A model generated the notes under the pieces. The model saw only the letters and a program-made list of their open reading frames with translations. It did no database searches and was not told the origin of the DNA. From contig DAOVRB010000045.1 of the NCBI GenBank assembly GCA_030628325.1, forward strand, positions 1 through 7,302: a DNA stretch of 7,302 bases, given 5' to 3'. Made by a program: the position numbers and the translations under genes. This document shows positions 5,559-7,302 of the stretch, piece by piece; within the stretch, counting starts at the first letter, position 1, and each line of letters opens with the position of its first letter. Origin of the DNA: Methanomicrobiaceae archaeon (lineage in GTDB: Archaea; Halobacteriota; Methanomicrobia; Methanomicrobiales; Methanomicrobiaceae).

Positions 5559-7302
5559 CTACCCCAGTTTCCATACCTGTGTTCCATACGTCCCAAGGTC
5601 TATCTCGAGGTATGCATCTTCATGTACAAACCTCTCACCCTCCGGAACCTCAAAGATAATATTGGACTCGTAGTGGCTTTCACGCCGGATCGTGACCTGT
5701 TTGTACGGATCACCCACATTGGTCATATATTGTGAGGGTGTTGATTCCTTATATTCAAAACCATTATACCAGAGTGTATATGCACTGTCTGCCGGGGGTT
5801 TTATCCTGTCAGAACCGCCGCCACGGTACCCGAGGTGAGTGACATCTATAGTTATTGCAAGGAATATATTTCCAAAATCAGGCTCAAGTCTTGTAACAGA
5901 GTTGCCTTCCTTAAGGGTGAGGGCCTTTCGGAGACGTACCCCTTCCACATTTATCCCGATACTGTTAAGTTTCCTGCTATCTCGGTAGTGGAAAGCAGTA
6001 TTTAAGTCATGATACTTTGATAATATCATATCCGGATTAACTTCCATCCGTGCTGTATCAACCGGCTTTGAACCGGTGGTGTTCAGTACCTGATTCAGTT
6101 TATCAAAACCAGTCTCCATGAAAGAACAGGCGACCTCCATACTATTCAGATCAGTGTACAGCCCGGCATACCAGAAAGCTGAACCGGCTTTGGAAAGATC
6201 TCCCAGTGCAGAGATATAATCCGACTTTATCTCTGAATTAGAGTCAGAGACAGGGTAACCTGAGACAGTTTCTGTTACTTCCAGACATTTATCCACCAGT
6301 TCTTCGGAGCTGGCAGCCAGCCCGGAATTGTCAGCATTCCGGGCATATTCGCTGGTATCATACACCATCCGGCTGATTGTACCGGCTGAAGATATTATGT
6401 AATCCTTAAACGATTCATCAGAGGCATATAATACGTTCTCAACAGTATAAACTTTTTTTGGAGAACCAGGGACAATACAGGCAGTTGGCTCCTCATACAT
6501 CACAATATGAGTTTTTTCGCCTGTTTTTAAGTCAGACCAGTCAGAAGAGCGGATGACCGCCCCATCTTCATTCCACAATGTACTTAATCTCTGTACGTCA
6601 TCAGCATTCAGAATAAACCTGACAGAAAATGCATCTGAATCTGTTTTTGTAAAGGTAACAGCTACAAAACCGATTCTCTCCCCGCATTCACTCTCATAAA
6701 GAGATTTGACCAGCTCTGTCGCGTCACCCTCAAACCACCACAATGTACTGGCGATCCTCTCTGAGCTTTCCTGACAGAAGAGATTTATCTTAATACCCTT
6801 CTCCCTGCCAAGGTAGGAATCATCTGCCACCAGCGGATCAGTGGCGAGGTTCAATATGTTTATCTCAAAGTAGTCACAGTCTTTACCTGCACCTGAAAAT
6901 AAATATGAAGCCTCTCTGAATGCAAGGTATGCACTCTCATTAAAATCCAGGTCAGCATCCTCTGTTTCGAAAAATACAGATCTTGCAAACTCCATTTTTA
7001 TCTGGGAGGCCAGTAACCCGGAGTTTTTCTCATTTTGGGGATCGCCTGCTGTTATTGTACCAATCTTAAATGCTGAGATATTTCCGAAGTCTGCATTATC
7101 TCCGGAGAGATCCAGTTTCCCACCTGCAGAAGCATTGAACAGGTCGTCAAAGACCGTTACGCAGGTGTTTAAAAAATCTCCTGTCGTGCTTGCGGACTCT
7201 GAATCCGAAACAGCACCGGAGGCACCACCCGGAGGTACTGCCTGTACATCTGATGACAGAATCATCATGCTCCCGCCAAGCACAATTACTACAAAAAACA
7301 AG
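5559..7302 (-). CDS. Unrecognised large secreted or surface protein with DUF4352-like C-terminus, 5'-partial
   Basis: At least 580 residues. The frame is open at the window end; the TTG at 7301 is probably internal, because the visible N-terminus is already the hydrophobic core of a signal peptide (FFVVIVLGGSMMILSS) without its charged start. Cleavage after DVQA (about residue 21) is plausible, followed by a Pro/Gly/Ser/Asp-rich linker (22-41). Residues about 42-280 are mixed alpha/beta, acidic and aromatic. Residues about 285-410 look mainly helical. The C-terminal ~140 residues are beta-rich: RLEPDFGNIFLAITIDVTHL (471-490), an aromatic YTLWYNGFEYKES block (508-520), then IIFEVPEGERF (548-558) and a terminal W577. 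That order resembles DUF4352-type immunoglobulin-like domains, but the match is by eye. Seven Cys residues are present. No catalytic motif is visible. It faces the transporter operon, so it is a separate transcription unit and its function is unknown. Confidence 0.85.
   Translation of the reverse strand, partial: LFFVVIVLGGSMMILSSDVQAVPPGGASGAVSDSESASTTGDFLNTCVTVFDDLFNASAGGKLDLSGDNADFGNISAFKIGTITAGDPQNEKNSGLLASQIKMEFARSVFFETEDADLDFNESAYLAFREASYLFSGAGKDCDYFEINILNLATDPLVADDSYLGREKGIKINLFCQESSERIASTLWWFEGDATELVKSLYESECGERIGFVAVTFTKTDSDAFSVRFILNADDVQRLSTLWNEDGAVIRSSDWSDLKTGEKTHIVMYEEPTACIVPGSPKKVYTVENVLYASDESFKDYIISSAGTISRMVYDTSEYARNADNSGLAASSEELVDKCLEVTETVSGYPVSDSNSEIKSDYISALGDLSKAGSAFWYAGLYTDLNSMEVACSFMETGFDKLNQVLNTTGSKPVDTARMEVNPDMILSKYHDLNTAFHYRDSRKLNSIGINVEGVRLRKALTLKEGNSVTRLEPDFGNIFLAITIDVTHLGYRGGGSDRIKPPADSAYTLWYNGFEYKESTPSQYMTNVGDPYKQVTIRRESHYESNIIFEVPEGERFVHEDAYLEIDLGTYGTQVWKLG

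Noticed and set aside
1..7302. tRNA or rRNA genes, CRISPR repeats, insertion sequences, long direct or inverted repeats
   Set aside because: I saw none. Practically every base lies in one of seven coding regions, and no repeated unit stood out on either strand.

Overview
This window looks like chromosomal DNA from a methanogen-like archaeon, perhaps one of the Methanomicrobiales. That placement is an inference. It rests on GGTGA-type ribosome binding sites, frequent ATA and AGA/AGG codons, GC content that looks mid-40s by eye, and a secreted protein of a style I associate with methanogens. No taxonomic marker gene is present, so the lineage is not proven.

Bases 1-5549 on the + strand hold one tightly packed operon for an ABC importer of the peptide/nickel (Opp/Dpp/Nik) family. 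The order is: substrate-binding protein (cut off at the 5' end by the window edge), a class I SAM-dependent methyltransferase-fold protein, permease 1 (DppB/NikB type), permease 2 (DppC/NikC type), ATPase 1 (DppD/OppD type, with the Cys-containing C-terminal extension), and ATPase 2 (DppF/NikE type, unusually short). Junctions are overlaps of 17 nt (or 8 nt), a 14-nt gap, then overlaps of 4, 4 and about 19 nt (or 10 nt, depending on the ATPase 2 start). This strongly implies co-transcription and translational coupling. The operon promoter lies upstream of the window.

Together the transporter genes would make a complete importer: an extracytoplasmic binding protein, two membrane subunits and two ATPases. 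The odd member is the methyltransferase-fold gene between the binding protein and the first permease. The binding protein has a clear family-5 fold, but its ligand-loop sequence does not look like a standard dipeptide binder. Nickel, cobalt, a metal chelate or a small metallophore is therefore as plausible as a peptide. A working idea is that the methyltransferase-fold enzyme makes or modifies the transported molecule, but nothing in the window proves this.

Bases 5559-7302 on the - strand encode a large secreted or surface protein that I do not recognise. It has a signal-peptide-like N-terminus (cut by the window end), a Gly/Ser/Asp-rich linker, a mixed and helical middle, and a C-terminal beta-rich segment resembling DUF4352-like domains. 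It converges on the operon with only 9 bp between stop codons.

I see no RNA genes, mobile elements, CRISPR arrays or long non-coding stretches. The sequence is almost entirely coding.
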